64,000 bases of DNA. Origin: Hirsutella rhossiliensis (Eukaryota; Ascomycota; Sordariomycetes; Hypocreales; Ophiocordycipitaceae). The notes beneath the pieces were generated by a model that saw only the letters and a program-made list of their open reading frames with translations, made no database searches and had not been told where the DNA came from. The position numbers and the translations under genes are program-made. Positions 42,080-53,640 of this stretch are shown piece after piece (position 1 is the first letter of the stretch; the number at the start of each line of letters is the position of its first letter). The stretch covers positions 124,001-188,000 of the forward strand of contig NW_025408677.1 in the NCBI RefSeq assembly GCF_020360975.1, in the 5' to 3' direction.

Positions 42080-42552
42080 CCTTGAGGAACGAGGAACGAG
42101 TGACGAAAGGATTTTCTTGCCCTGCGAGCCACAACCCCTTTTTCTCCTCGAGTTTCGCCCCCGGCTTTTGCCTTGAGGAACGAGGAACGAGTGACGAAAG
42201 GATTTTGCCTTGAGGAACGAGGAACGAGTGACGAAAGGTTCTTGCCTTGAGGAACGAAAGGATTTCTATGCCGCGCTTTGCCTTGAGGAACGAGGAACGA
42301 GTGACGAAAGGTTCTTAGGGTTCCTCCCCGGGGAGAAAAAAAATTCGCCATCGATTTCCCCCCCGCAAATGCCGCCCTCTGATTCGCTGGCGTTCTCGCT
42401 TTTGATTCGTCAGTGCCTTGAGGAACGAAAGGACTTTATGCCCCACCCCCGGTTTTGCCCCTCGAAATCCCCGCTTCTGATTCGCTCGGTCGATTGGCTA
42501 CGGTCATGCCTTGAGGAACGAAAGGACTTTTATGCCTTGAGGAACGAAAAGG
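42080..42552 (-). repeat. Array of eight Helitron-end hairpin repeats
   Basis: Units of CCTTGAGGAACGAAAGG, or the longer form with GGAACGAGTGAC inserted, start at 42080, 42171, 42208, 42245, 42281, 42416, 42509 and 42535. CCTT and AAGG at the ends can pair as a short stem. The spacers are pieces of Helitron 3' sequence: about 94 bases at 42416-42509 match 59760-59853 inverted. Confidence 0.8.
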
Positions 42553-42683
42553 CTCTTCTGGACGCGAAAAAAACCCCAAAAACCCACAAACCTACTTTAC
42601 CCTCGAAACCCTTGGCTTCTGATTGGAGAACCCATCTTGGCTGCTGATTGGAGAGCTTTTAAATCCCGGCTTCCTTTGGTCGC

Positions 42684-44290
42684 TTAATGATTACTTACCC
42701 TTTTCGTCCTAGCCCTTTTGTTTCGCCTTCCGGCGCAGTTCGCCCTCTCCGGTCCTGCCAGCGACCTAACCTCGCGACTAGGACTCAGCTCCTCGTGAAA
42801 CCGGTTTTTGGCCTTTTCCGACCAAACCCTCTCCCGCACCCCTGACACGAGCATGGTGCCGTCCAGCGCCCTGCGCCCGGCATCGCGATAGCTACACGTC
42901 CAGGCCCGTGCCTTTAGAGTCCAGGAATCAACGTCTAGCCATCCCGAGGCCTCGCGGACAGTCTTGTCGCTCAGCTGGCCCAGCCTCGCTTCTGCGTCTG
43001 TCATCTCGTCTGGCACCTTGTTGCCCACCAGGTCCCTCTCCCGCAATTTCGAGACCAGCATAATGCCGTCCAGCGTCGGGCAGCGAGACAGCTGCACGTA
43101 CAGGCTGTACGGGTCGCACTGCGAGACACGGCGCGTCCGTCGATGTTTGACGTCCGCGTTCCCCGCAGCTCCAGAGCTACACGCTCGAGCGTCCTGCCCT
43201 GCACTTTATAGTCTGTGCACGCGAAGGCTGCCGTACAGGGCAGGCCCTTTCGGCTGACGTCGTTCTGCTGCCACGGCCTCTTTCGCTGGCACTGTATTTT
43301 GACCGTCATGGGCGTCAACAGGACCGTGCCTGGCGGCATCCCGACGAAGTGAACGTCGTTCGTCGTCTCCGACTCCAGCATTATCCCCGCCGGCGGCCGA
43401 AATGGACCGTCGTGTCTGCCGTGATACGATGCCCCGGGTACGACTTGTCGAGGACGACCTCCAGCGCCGTGTAGCCGGCGCCGTTCACCAGCTTTAGCCC
43501 CTGATGGGTGTTATGGTTCACGACGACCGGCATCCCCGGCACGAACATGAAGACGGCCGGCACCGGGATCGCGCTGTCGTCGCCCTGGTTCAGCATCATG
43601 ATGGCCTCTTCCTCCGTCGGCAGGGCCTCCTTCCACGTATGATCCGAGATGAAGATGCGCATCACTGACCGCTGCTGGGCCCGGAACGCCAAGCTGGCCT
43701 CCATGTTGAGGTTCCACCGGTTCCTGTTCAGCGGCGTCACCACGGTGATGCACGTCTCCCACGGGATCCGCCTGCCTTCCCGGTAGCATCTTGAGTTGAG
43801 GAGGTCCAGATCCGAGCGGTCCTGCACGCCCAGTCGAATCCGCCTTAGCAGCCTCTGCAATTCCGGATCTCCGCGGCGCGCCTGCTCGTCCAGCATGACC
43901 GTGGTCGTGAATCTCTTCCACAACGCGTGCGCCTTGTCGTGCTGGTGCCGTGTCTCGGCCTTGAAGGAGCTGTCTACGTCCCACGAGACGGCGGTGCTGG
44001 GGAGGAGGATCGAGCGTTCTTGGACGGGGCGGAATTGGTGGAAGTCTCCGCAGAAGAGGACGATCGGAATACCTCCAAAATCCTGGTGCGACCCGCGCAG
44101 CCGGCAGAGCTGCTCGTTCACCGCGTGTAGCGTCCGCGCCCCGAGCATGCTCACCTCGTCGATGACGAGCACGTCCTTCTCCTGCCAGTCCATCCGGGAT
44201 TGCCCGTCGACGAACCGCTCCGCCTGTTTCGGCAGTCGCACCCCGTCGAGATCCTTGGCCGCGTTTGCGGCTGCCGCGAGATCTTTTGAG
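42684..44290 (-). pseudogene. Helitron PIF1-type helicase, C-terminal part (fragment A)
   Basis: 44241-43381 is open: DVLVIDEVSMLGARTLHAV (Walker B), GIPIVLFCGDFHQFRPVQ, ITVVTPLNRNRWNLNMEAS and GMPVVVNHNTHQGLKLVNG. After a frame change near 43381 come FVGMPPGTVLLTPM, RKGLPCTAAFACTDYKVQG (motif V/VI region) and, in a third frame, YVQLSRCPTLDGIMLVSK-type sequence. Near the end the TLDGIMLVS segment is partly repeated (ALDGTMLVSGVRER), a small internal duplication. The Walker A half is missing. Confidence 0.85.
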
Positions 44291-46870
44291 ACCCGTGGAT
44301 TCCCGTGAACACGGATAAGATGATTCCCTTTCCCAATCAGGTCTCCTTTGAGGAGGCTCGCGACGCCACTCTACGCACCGGGAACACATCTCCAGGCTCG
44401 GACAACATCACGGTGCGGATGCTTCGCGCTGTCTGGCATGCAATCGGCAGTCTCGTCCATCAGCTGTATCAAGGCTGCCTCACCATTGGTCACCATCCGA
44501 AACCTTTTCGGGAGGCAGAAGTGGTTATGATCGCCAAGCTAGGACGCAGAGATCTGTCTACACCCCGCGCCTGGCGCCCCATCTCCCCTTTTGTCTTGTC
44601 TCGGCAAGGGCCTCGAGCGGCTCATTGCACGGCGTCTAGCGTGGGGCTCAATCCACTTCGGCGTACTACACCCACAACAAGCCGGCGCGCTCCCGAAGAG
44701 GTCGGCCGTGGATCTCGTAGCTGCCTTGGTTCACGACATCGAGGAGGCATTCGCCCGGAAGCAAGTCGCAACCCTGGTGACCTTGGATATACAAGGCGCC
44801 TTCGATACAGTTCTCTGCAATAGATTGGTCCTCCGCTTACGAGAACAAGGATGGCCATCGAACCTCGCGCGCTGGGCCGGCTCGTTCATGCAGGACAGAT
44901 CGGCACGCATCCGCTATCAAGACATCGTGACGGATTCATCGCCCTCCAGTGCGGTCTGCCGCAGGGTCGCCCGTCTCGCCGATCCTCTTCCTGTTGTACA
45001 CGGAGCCGATATATCGCCTAGGTCACTCTCAGGGACGCTTCGGCTACGCGGACGACACTGCCATTCTATGCGTCGGTAATAGCCTTGATGAAACGACCGC
45101 CGAAGCATCTCACCATGTACGTGAGCTTCTTTCGTGGGGCGCCGCTAACGGGATCTCTTTCGACCCCGACAAGACAGAAGTGATGCACTTCTCTCGAACG
45201 AAGCCCAAGACGGCGCCGCCGGTGCTCCACGGCGAGTTTGAGAAACGGCCGGATCGAGCGATGCGTTGGCTCGGCGTTTGGCTCGACAGCTCTCTCTCTT
45301 TCAAGACACACGTCGAGAAATGGACGGCCAAGGCGCAAGCTGTTGCCTTTCATCTTAGGAGACTGACGAACACGAAACATGGCCCTCTGCCGAGTGCTAT
45401 GCGACGAGCCGTCTGCGCTTGCGTCATCCCCGTGCTACTGTACGCGGCGGAGGCCTGGTACCCTGGTCCGAAAAGCCCGCGCTGGACGAAGCTTCCAAGG
45501 AGGGGCCGTCGGGGATTGGCAACCTCGTCAAGAAGATGAGCAAGGCACTCTACACGTCTCTTCGGGCTATTCTGCCAGTGTGGAGGACGACACCGACGAA
45601 CGTGCTGCACAGGGAGGCGGGAATACCGCCCGTTCCTCTACTCCTCGAAGGGCGTCGGACGGCCTTTGCTGCGCGCCTTAAAGCTCTCGACGAAGCTCAC
45701 CCGCTCGTCCAGCGCACGTCGCGACCAAAAGCTCCCGTCGTGACCGTGAACAAACTTATCAAGTTGAAGTACCAGAAACAGCCACAGCCCTTCCGTACCA
45801 GACTGCGGCGAGCCGACGAAATGCTATCGAGCTGCCCGAGACCTGCTTTACTGCAGCGCGGATTTGCCGAAGAGCAGACTGCGCCTCTGCAGAGTGCATC
45901 GAAACACGAGACGGCGAAAAAATTTCGCGACTGGCTTCAGGCACTATCGCCCCGAACTCTTGTCGTCTACTCCGACGGGTCTCGTTCTGAGGAAGGCCAC
46001 ATCGGATACGGCTATGCTGTTCACCGGGACGGATCCACCGTCTTGAGCGGCAAGGGCCGTCTTGGAACAGCTGAGGTTTTCGACGCTGAGGCGAAAGGTG
46101 CATTGGAGGTTGAAGGCAGCGGTGAGCCTTCCAGAAACTGACCGCATCTTTGTCTGCCTCGACAACCTCGCGACCGCAACATGCTTACGGGCACGCCGAA
46201 CGACTCCTCGCAAGAGGTCTTCCTTGAGTTCCAATCTTTGGCGCGAAAATACGGAGCTGTGGAGGTCCATTGGATCCCCGGCCATGCTGACATCCCAGGC
46301 AACGAGGAGGCTGATGCTCTGGCAAAGGCGGGAGCATCACTGCCAGAACCCGCTGATGGCGAACCGACGCTAGCGCATCTGCGAAAAATTGCCCGACTGC
46401 AGCGGAAAGAGGCTTTCAGTGCCTGGTGGGAAACCTCTGCGCCGGAGCGATACAGAGACCTGAGGCTTAAAGCCACAACCAGCTGTCCGTCAGAATTGGC
46501 GCTCTCTCGGCCCCTGCTTCATAACTTGCTTGCAGCAAGAACCCACCATGGGGATTTTGCTGACTACCACGAAAGGTTTGGTCACGACGATGCGCGACTG
46601 ACGTGCTCGTGCGGACGACGAAAGAGCCAGCACACATCTTTTACTGCAGAAAGGTTGCGCCACGGCATCGTATGCGGCTTGCACCTTGGCCGGCTGCAGC
46701 CATCAACCGCGCAATCGGCAAGGACTTTGACAAATTCGTCAGGCTGGCGACAGCGAGCTCCTTCTTCGGAGGGATCTGCCCACGCCACTAGACGGTCATC
46801 ATTCTCCTCTCTCACCCTACCTTTTCCTCTCAATTCTTTCTGTTACCTGCTCCGATCTCGGGCGGCGTCA
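44291..46870 (+). pseudogene. LINE fragment, second Tad1-like family (reverse transcriptase and RNase H)
   Basis: 5'-truncated ORF2. The reverse transcriptase is read in three frames: NTSPGSDNITVRMLRAVW, then AWRPIS, LVTLDIQGAFDTVL, and the FGYADDTAIL box near 45045. The RNase H domain is catalytically normal, with VVYSDGSRSEEG near 45965 and VHWIPGHADIPGNEEADAL near 46260-46325, unlike the LINEs at 9-20 kb. A zinc motif CSCGRRK-EPAHIFYC is near 46605, and ORF2 ends at TAG 46789. The short 3' UTR has no A tail, and the boundary to Helitron B is near 46870. Confidence 0.85.
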
Positions 46871-48078
46871 AGGTCTCACGACCTCGCAGAAAGATTTCGG
46901 GGGGATCCCCATCGTCCTCTTCTGCGGAGACTTTCAGCAGTTCCGGCCGGTCCAAGAGAGGTCGATCGTCCTGCCGAGCGCGGCCATCTCGTGGGACGTA
47001 GACAACTCGTTCAAGGCCGAGCAGCGGCACCAGCACGACAAAGCGCACGCGCTGTGGAAGAGATTCACGACGGTCGTCATGTTGAACGAGCAAATGCGCG
47101 CCGCCGGTGATCCGGAATTGCAGGAGCTGCTGAAGCGGATCCGGCAGGGTGTGCAGGACCGCACGGATCTGGACCTCCTCAACTCAGGTGCTACCGCGAG
47201 GGCAGGCGGATCCCTTGGGAGACTGGCATCACCGTGGTGACGCCGCTGAACAGGAATCGGTGGAACCTAAACATGGAGGCAAGCTTGGCGTTCCGGGTCC
47301 AGCAGCGGTCGACGATGCGCATCTTCATCTCCGAGCACAAGTGGAAGGAGGGCCTGCCGACCGAGGAAGAAGCGATCATGGTACTCAATCAAGGCGACGA
47401 TAGCGCGATCCCCGTGCCGGCCGTCTTCATGTTCGTGGCCGGGATGCCGGTCGTCGTGAACCACAACACCCATCAGGGGCTGAAGCTGGTGAACGGCGCC
47501 GGCTACTCGGCGGTGGAGGTCATTGTCGACAAGGCGTCCCCAGGGCATCGAATCTCGTCCGACATGACGATCCACTTCGGGCCGCCGGCGGGATATTACT
47601 GGAATCGGCGACGACAAAGGACCTCCACTTCGTCGGGATGCCGCCGGGCACGATCTTGTTAACGCCGATGAGCGTCAGGATACACTGCCAACGAAAGCGG
47701 CCGTGGCAGCAGAACGACGTCAGCCGGAAGGGATTGCCGTGCGCAGCAGCCTTCGCCTGCACGGACTACAAGGTGCAGGGCAGAACGCTGGAGCGCGTGG
47801 CCCTCGAGCTGCGAGGGACACGGACGACGAAAGTCGATGGAAGGGCCGTGCCCTCGCAATGCGACCCGTACAGCTTATATGTGCAGCTATCGCGCTGTCG
47901 AACGCTAGACGGCATCACGCTCGTGTCCAAGGTGCTGAGAGACTTGGTGGGCAACCGAGTCCCCGAAGAGATGACCGCCGCGCAGGCCAGGCTGGAGGTG
48001 CTAAGCGAGAGGACTGTCGAGGAAGCTTTGCGTCGGTCGGATGGCGACGCTGAAGAGTCAGGAGAGTTGTCAGGGTGA
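46871..48078 (+). pseudogene. Helitron PIF1-type helicase, C-terminal part (fragment B)
   Basis: Starts at DFGGIPIVLFCGDFQQFRPVQ after the truncation and continues AISWDVDNSFKAEQRHQHD and MLNEQMRAAGDPELQEL. The frame shifts near 47185. VTPLNRNRWNLNMEAS to GYSAVEVIVDKASPGHR is open (47234-47600). A shift near 47600 leads to 47638-48078, with PPGTILLTPMSVRIHCQRKR, ACTDYKVQGRTLERV and YVQLSRCRTLDGITLVSK, ending at TGA 48076. Walker A and B are absent. Confidence 0.85.
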
Positions 48079-48512
48079 GGTGACGAGGGGGAGAAGACGG
48101 AGGAGCGCGCCGGCGGGCAAGAAGACAAGGGCACTGGGCAGCAGCGATCAACGAGGGGCGACTTTTAGACTTGAAGGAAGAACCCGCTAGAAAGGCATGA
48201 ACGAAAAGGGCAAAGACAAAAGACGCAAGTTTTAGACACAATAAGAAAACCGGCGGACGAAAGGAAAAAGGTTGGCATTGGCATTGGCATTGGCAAGGGG
48301 GTAAACAGGAGTATAAACGGGGAAACAGGGCAAGGCATGAGAGGGCAAGAAAAGGCGGCAGCGACCAATGATGAGGGAGGGACGGAAGGGTCGGCGACCA
48401 ATCACACGGGATCTTTTATTCCGAAAGAGGAAATAAATCAGCCAATCAGAGGCGGAGGATGTGGGGGTGAAGCAGTCTGGGGCCTTTTTTCCCCGCGCGC
48501 TAATAATGAAGT

Positions 48513-48529
48513 CCTTTCGTTCCTCAAGG
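48513..48529 (+). repeat. Helitron-end hairpin unit
   Basis: CCTTTCGTTCCTCAAGG, inverse of the units at 42080-42552. Confidence 0.75.
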
Positions 48530-48615
48530 CACGTTGGAGAGGGAGTCATCTATTTGAAGGTTTTTGTGGTGGTTGCGGCACAGGAGAGGCAACCCAACGG
48601 GGGTTGCGCAAAGAG

Positions 48616-48631
48616 CCTTGAGGAACGAAAG
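48616..48631 (-). repeat. Helitron-end hairpin unit
   Basis: CCTTGAGGAACGAAAG, close to where Helitron C could begin. Confidence 0.7.
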
Positions 48632-48640
48632 ACTACAGGG

Positions 48641-48971
48641 AAAAAAACTTAAGGAAGAAAAAAAAGGGGCAGACGTGAGGATTGAGGATGGAGTAAGAAC
48701 AGGGGGGACTTAAGGACGGAGTGAAAAAGAGTGATAGAACCAGGGTAGGGTTAAGGAGTAGGTTAACTTAAAGTATAAGATTTAACTGTCTTACTCGTTT
48801 AGGAAACTGTAGCAGTTTATGGTTTCGCATCGTTATTCCGTTTCGGTAGCTTTCTTAGATAGGGACGGTTTCGGAGTGGACGGGCCGGCGAGTCCAAGCC
48901 ATGCGCGACAATGGAATGGAGGGAAGAGTCCCCTAAGACATGACCCCGTTTAGGGCTATCCGGCTTAGATG
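48641..48971. other. No gene recognised
   Basis: A- and G-rich sequence without domain. Confidence 0.6.
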
Positions 48972-50264
48972 TCAAGGAGGCAGCCGAAACAGAGAACGAC
49001 TGGGTGGCAGATGAGCCAGGGTTAGGGAAGACGAAGGCACCGGGGCCTTATGCAGCAGCCGCGGTCGTTTCGTCGGCGTATCGGCAGGCTCGGGGCAACA
49101 TCGCTTCCCGGGCGGCCCAAGGGGCCGGTCGAGGGCGAAGCCGAAGCCAAAGGTGGAGGGCTGAGCGGGAGGGTGCCAGGGGTGGCCAAAGACAAAGAGG
49201 CAGCGCGCATGTCCTGAAAGGCCGCGGAAGGGAGGACGCCTGCTGCCTCTGTGGTGTAGAGAGAGTGGTGTCATTGGGGTGACGGCGGCGGCGGCCTTGT
49301 CGAGAAATGTCCAAGAATCCGGGACGACAATAAAGACGTTGTCCCGGTCGGAGCCTGGGGGATAGAGCATAACGTCATGACGGAGCAGGCCGGCGACCTT
49401 GGCTGTGCAAGTAAAGGGGACGTTGGGTTGGAATTGAGAGTCCGCCTCTCGGCCATCTTCTTACACAAGATGGCCCAGGGTTAGCGCGAATAGGAAGATG
49501 ACGAAGACCTGGAAGGGTGGAAGCCCTTGAAGGGGAGTTTATTGGGCATCCCAGGAGCGACGTAGGTAGAAAGGCGGACAAAGCCGCAACAGTTAAGCTG
49601 GGCGGCGTCTAGACCCGGCAGGAGGTCCCGCCGGAGCAAGGAGTGGCCGGTGCCGACGATAAGGCCGGTAAAGGAAACAATAGGCGGGACGCAGGGGAAG
49701 TCGTCCATAGGGCCAAGAGCTAGGAAGAACGCTTCAGGCCCACCTTAGCTATGTATCTTTCGTTGGCACTTGCGAGGAACAGGGCACGGCTTACGGCTGG
49801 TAGCCTTGGTCGCGGACGACAAGGGCGGGCATCGTATAGAGAAGGGTGCCGCCCGTGTCGGACTCCAGGCCGTCGCGCTGCTCAATCTCCCACGCAAGGG
49901 CGTAGGGGTGGACGCGGCCATTCATGAAAAACCACTCTTCCGTCCATTTTGAGGCATCAATAGGCTGGCCGTAAATCGAGAGATTGAGACTAAAGAAGAC
50001 GGATGTCGGGGAATCGTCGGCCTCCGATCGGAGGGGCGCATATCCCATCGCGAGCAGCCAGGCGGGCGGAGGCAGCAAGACGCGGGCCATGGCCTCGGCG
50101 TTAAGACCCTTGATGCGGTGCTCGTCCTGGTGGGCAAATCTAACGGGGCAATCCGGCTGGACGAAAAACACCATGGACATCTCGCCGCCAGCGCCCCTCT
50201 GGCTATCGAGCGGCTTTCGAAGGTGTGGTGCGGGCACATCGATGGGAGGTAGAGAGGAAGACAT
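48972..50264 (-). CDS. Accessory gene opposite the Helitron Rep gene, possibly an OB-fold protein
   Basis: MSSSLPPIDVPAPHLRKP starts at about 50264 and runs to an intron with GTAAGC near 49793 and CTAG near 49710. A second exon follows (PIVSFTGLIVGTG, VRLSTYVAPG), then after another short gap with a GCTAACC branch site a third (VPFTCTAKVAGLLRHDV, FIVVPDSWTFLDK). It ends in a Ser/Pro-rich tail with PTKRPRLL, a likely nuclear signal. Phases at the junctions do not match perfectly, so the model is approximate. The beta-rich SFTG...VRLSTYV pattern resembles OB folds of single-strand DNA-binding proteins. Such proteins are known as Helitron partners elsewhere, but the assignment is a guess. Confidence 0.45.
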
Positions 50265-51360
50265 GGTGCAGCAACGCAGGTCGATAGGCCAGTCGCGCGC
50301 ACGAAAATGACCAGTGCTCAGTGTCAAGAAAGAAAGGAGTAGGGAAGAAGTCGAGCGTGAAAGCACTTGGGATAGATCAATGGTGACATAGATTCGCCGG
50401 GAAGGGCGAGGAGCCTTGCCGCTGTAAGTAAACGGACGTTGAAGAGATGCGTAGTGGTGTCGTGTAGCTGGGTTCCGATCAGGCACCAAGGGCGGCGCGG
50501 ACTAAAGTGTCCGGCAGGGCTGGCGGCATAGGAGGCCGAAAGCTAGGGCTGTCGGCAGATAAGCCTGCCGATAGGTCCAGAGGAAGCCCAGCAGGCCTGG
50601 GAGAGCAGAGGCCTGATGCAAAAGGAGGACATCAATAAGGAAGGACATAAACAGGGGGCGTTTTAGAAGGCTGAAGATAAGGGGCGGGGATGAAGCAGGC
50701 AAGATCAGCACAGGAACCTTGTCATACCTTTCCACGCCCTGTTGTACACCAATTAGTTTGCCCTCCTCGCGGGGTAGAGACCGACCTAATATATAACACG
50801 TACAAAGCGCACGGGGAGGTGTTGCAGGAAGGTCGTGGTTACACTTGATAGGGAAGGTCGGGAAAGAGGGGACCGGAAGCAACCGTTATAGGTGAGGGCG
50901 AGCTGAAGGAGGGCCATTCCTACTTTCGGTGCAGCAGGAATACTAAGAGATACCGAGGAAAAGAAAGATTAGCACAATGTTCCTTTGGCCGCCTATTTGC
51001 AACGGCCAAATAGAAAGATGCGGAGGAGAACCGAGGAGGAGGAGAAGACCTCGCCAGGCAGATTTTTATGGTGTCAGCTCCTGCGCATGGGCTAGTCGAG
51101 GCCGTCCGCCGGGAAAGACGCGTGGCGGCGGAGTTAGGAACCGCGGGGGAGAAGGGAGGGGGTCTGTCCGGACAAGCACTGCCGCGTTGTCCCCGAGTTA
51201 TAAAGACTATAAGGTTGCTGGAGACAGACCGCTGGTAGGAAGAATGGCGATACGGCGGAACGCCATCGCCGGGAAGCAAGGCAATCCCAGCGTATATCGC
51301 GAGCGAAAGCTTCCCTATCCATCGTACGGTTGCAGAGCCTAGCCGTCAAGAAAGCACCAG
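50265..51360. other. No gene recognised
   Basis: GC-rich sequence between the accessory gene and the repeat-rich leader. It may hold a divergent promoter. Open frames on both strands show no domain. Confidence 0.5.
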
Positions 51361-51369
51361 CATGGGGGA

Positions 51370-52530
51370 GAATCCTAGCCGCGAGGCTAGGTTGGTGGCA
51401 AGAGGGTGCGAAATAGCGACGGTGGCAGCGGCCGCTGCTGCGACGAGGAGCATTACGGCGGGGAGACTGAGTGCAACGGACGAAGGGCCGAAGCGGGCCT
51501 CGGACCATGAAAGCCAAGCTAATACGGTACCTAGGTTCCGGCCTATCGAAGCCAAGCAGGCAACGCTGGCTGAGGAGGCCTCACGAAGAGAACAAGCAGA
51601 GGCACTCAAAGAGCGTTGCCCAAGGGAAGTCGGCGAGGCGGTTGGCCGCGGAAAAGACGACGCACGTCAATGGCGCCTCCTCGAAGGGAGGGCGGGCGCG
51701 ACGCTCAGAAGCGATAAACGCGCGTGATAGGTGTCCAAGCATAGAAGCAGACGCTGCCACAATAGGGTCGGTAGTTGCTGAGCCGGCTAGGCGGGTCTTA
51801 CGCCGTCCGTTGGCGCTGTGTTGGAGGGAGCGGCCGACAACCTCGTACCGCAGCGGCACACGTTGGCGAAGGAGATGAGGGCTAGGAGTGGCGAGAGAGG
51901 CGCACCAGGCATAGTTGCTCTGCAAGCACCACCCGCCCCAGGGTCTTGGTTGGGCGAAACGAATGCCTAAGCGGCAGGGGATCTTCCGTCGCGGCCGGAG
52001 GTGGCCACGAGATCGTTCGGCCTGGGCAACTCATCGGTGGCGTACGGATGACTCTGAAGGGTCTTGTTAGGCGGACAACTGGTGCCGGGGGGGAACAGAG
52101 GAGGGGGAGACCGACAAGCAGGATGGGATTTCGGCTGGGAGAGGCGAGCCTGCAGTCGCCCCGGCCCATCCAGCCCAAAGGGATCAGGGACGTGGCCGGG
52201 CACAATCGTCCTTCTGGCGAGGCCGGGTCGTGCATCGGGGCAGCGGCCGCTGCTACGAGGAGGAATACTGCGAAGGCGAGACCGAGCGCGACGGACGAAG
52301 GACCGAAGCGGGCGTTGGGCCGCGAAAGTCAAGCGGGCCCGGCACCTGGGTTGCGGCCTATCGAGGCGAAGCAAGCGCCGATGTCCGGGGAGGTCTCAGG
52401 AGGAGAGCAAGCGGAAGCACCCGAAGAGCGTCGCCTCAGGGAAGTCGGCGAGGCAGTCGGTCGCGAAAAATACGGCGCGCGTTGATGGTGCCTCTGCAAA
52501 GGAGAGGCAGCGCGACGTTTAACAAGATCT
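51370..52530 (+). repeat. Direct duplication of about 300 bp in the Helitron leader
   Basis: 51425-51665 and 52230-52475 match, both on DNA and as + frame peptide: ATDEGPKRA, RPIEAKQA, EQAEA and REVGEAVGR occur in both. The match is imperfect, so the duplication is not recent. Confidence 0.75.
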
Positions 52531-52539
52531 CGGCCAGAG

Positions 52540-53640
52540 GACGTAAGCCAGCGCTTGCCGCAACAACCCATCCAGCCGAAAGGGATCAGGGGCGCGGCCG
52601 GACACATACCTCCCTCGGACGAGGGCGGATCGTGCGTCCGGGTCGTGGAGGGCGTCCAGAGGGGCACGACTAGAAAGCGAAGGGGTGGTGCGCAGACGAG
52701 GCCCAAGGGCCCCGACGGACACTCAAGCCGCCCAGGAGCACAGGATCGGCCGGCAACCAGTGTCGGGGTTTCGTCTCGAGTTGTCAGGAGCGCCTCATTA
52801 GGCCAATCCAACCTAAAGAAATAAAATACAGAGCGGAGATTTGCAGTCACCCGGACGCCAGGCGGGACAGGGTCGGCCGGCAATCAGGGTCGGGACCTCG
52901 CCCAGAGTAGTCGTCAGGGAGTACGTCGTTCAGCCGATCCAACCGAAAGAGATGGAAGAGGGAGCCGGAGATACACACTCATCCGGACGGTTGCCACCAC
53001 GGCCATCAGGGGAGGCAGCGGCGGGAGAACAAGACCGGCCGAGGCGAGACGAGGCTGCGGCAAGATCTTCGCGGCCAGCGGAACAGAGAAAGAGGAACCG
53101 GCAACCCGACCGAGACGAGCCACTGACGAAACGTACTCGAGGCGGCCAATCTAGGGAGGTGGGGGATGGAGCAGGAGATGTGCAGTCATCCGGACGGCTG
53201 CCACCACGGCCACCACGCCAGGCAGGACGGAATCGGCCGGCAACCAGGGTCGGGATCTCGTCTCGAGTTGTCGGGGAGTCCTCGTTCGGCCAATCCAACC
53301 TAGAGAAATAGAAGATGGGACAGGAGATTTGCAGCGATGCGGACGCCAGGCGGGACCGGGTCGGCCGGCAACCAGTGTCGGGACTTGGCCCGAGTCGTCA
53401 GGGCATCCCCTCCAGCCAATCGAAGCTAGAGATGGAGGATGGAGCCGGATATTTGCAGTCATCCGGACAGTTGACACCACGGCCATCACGTCAGGCGGCG
53501 GCGGGAGAACAAGATCGGCCGAGGCGAGACGAGGCAGCGGCAATATCTGCGCAGCCCGTGGAACAGAGAAAGAGGAACCGCCTGCCCGACCGAGACCAGC
53601 CCCAGGCGAAACGTAGTCGAGGCGGCCATCGGAGGCAGAG
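52540..53640 (+). repeat. Diverged tandem repeats before the Rep gene
   Basis: Units containing TCGGCCGGCAACCAG, CCAATCCAACCTA and GATTTGCAGTCATCCGGACG or variants recur near 52745, 52870, 53230 and 53360. A longer unit with AACAGAGAAAGAGGAACCG recurs near 53080 and 53560. An early form, CCATCCAGCC-AAAGGGATCAGG, occurs at 52165 and 52565. Several + frames run through, giving Arg/Gly-rich peptides. Confidence 0.7.

Larger units (their letters stand above)
42080..44290 (-). mobile_element. Helitron fragment A (3' half)
   Basis: Contains the end of a PIF1-type helicase and, at its 3' side, the hairpin array shared with fragment B and Helitron C. It is cut on the 5' side at about 44290, where LINE sequence of opposite orientation begins. 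Confidence 0.8.
46871..48640 (+). mobile_element. Helitron fragment B (3' half)
   Basis: Same family as fragment A but opposite orientation, on the other side of the LINE fragment. It holds the helicase C-terminal half, a 3' region and two hairpin units (48513-48529 and, inverted, 48616-48631). Confidence 0.75.

Noticed and set aside
42080..42552. CRISPR-like array of short repeats with spacers
   Set aside because: Repeat spacing is irregular, the spacers are Helitron 3' sequence, the same unit marks other Helitron ends, and the context is a fungal genome with introns.
44291..46870. Continuation of the 9-20 kb LINE family
   Set aside because: The reverse-transcriptase box (YADD versus FVDD), the intact RNase H and the different 3' end show it is another family.
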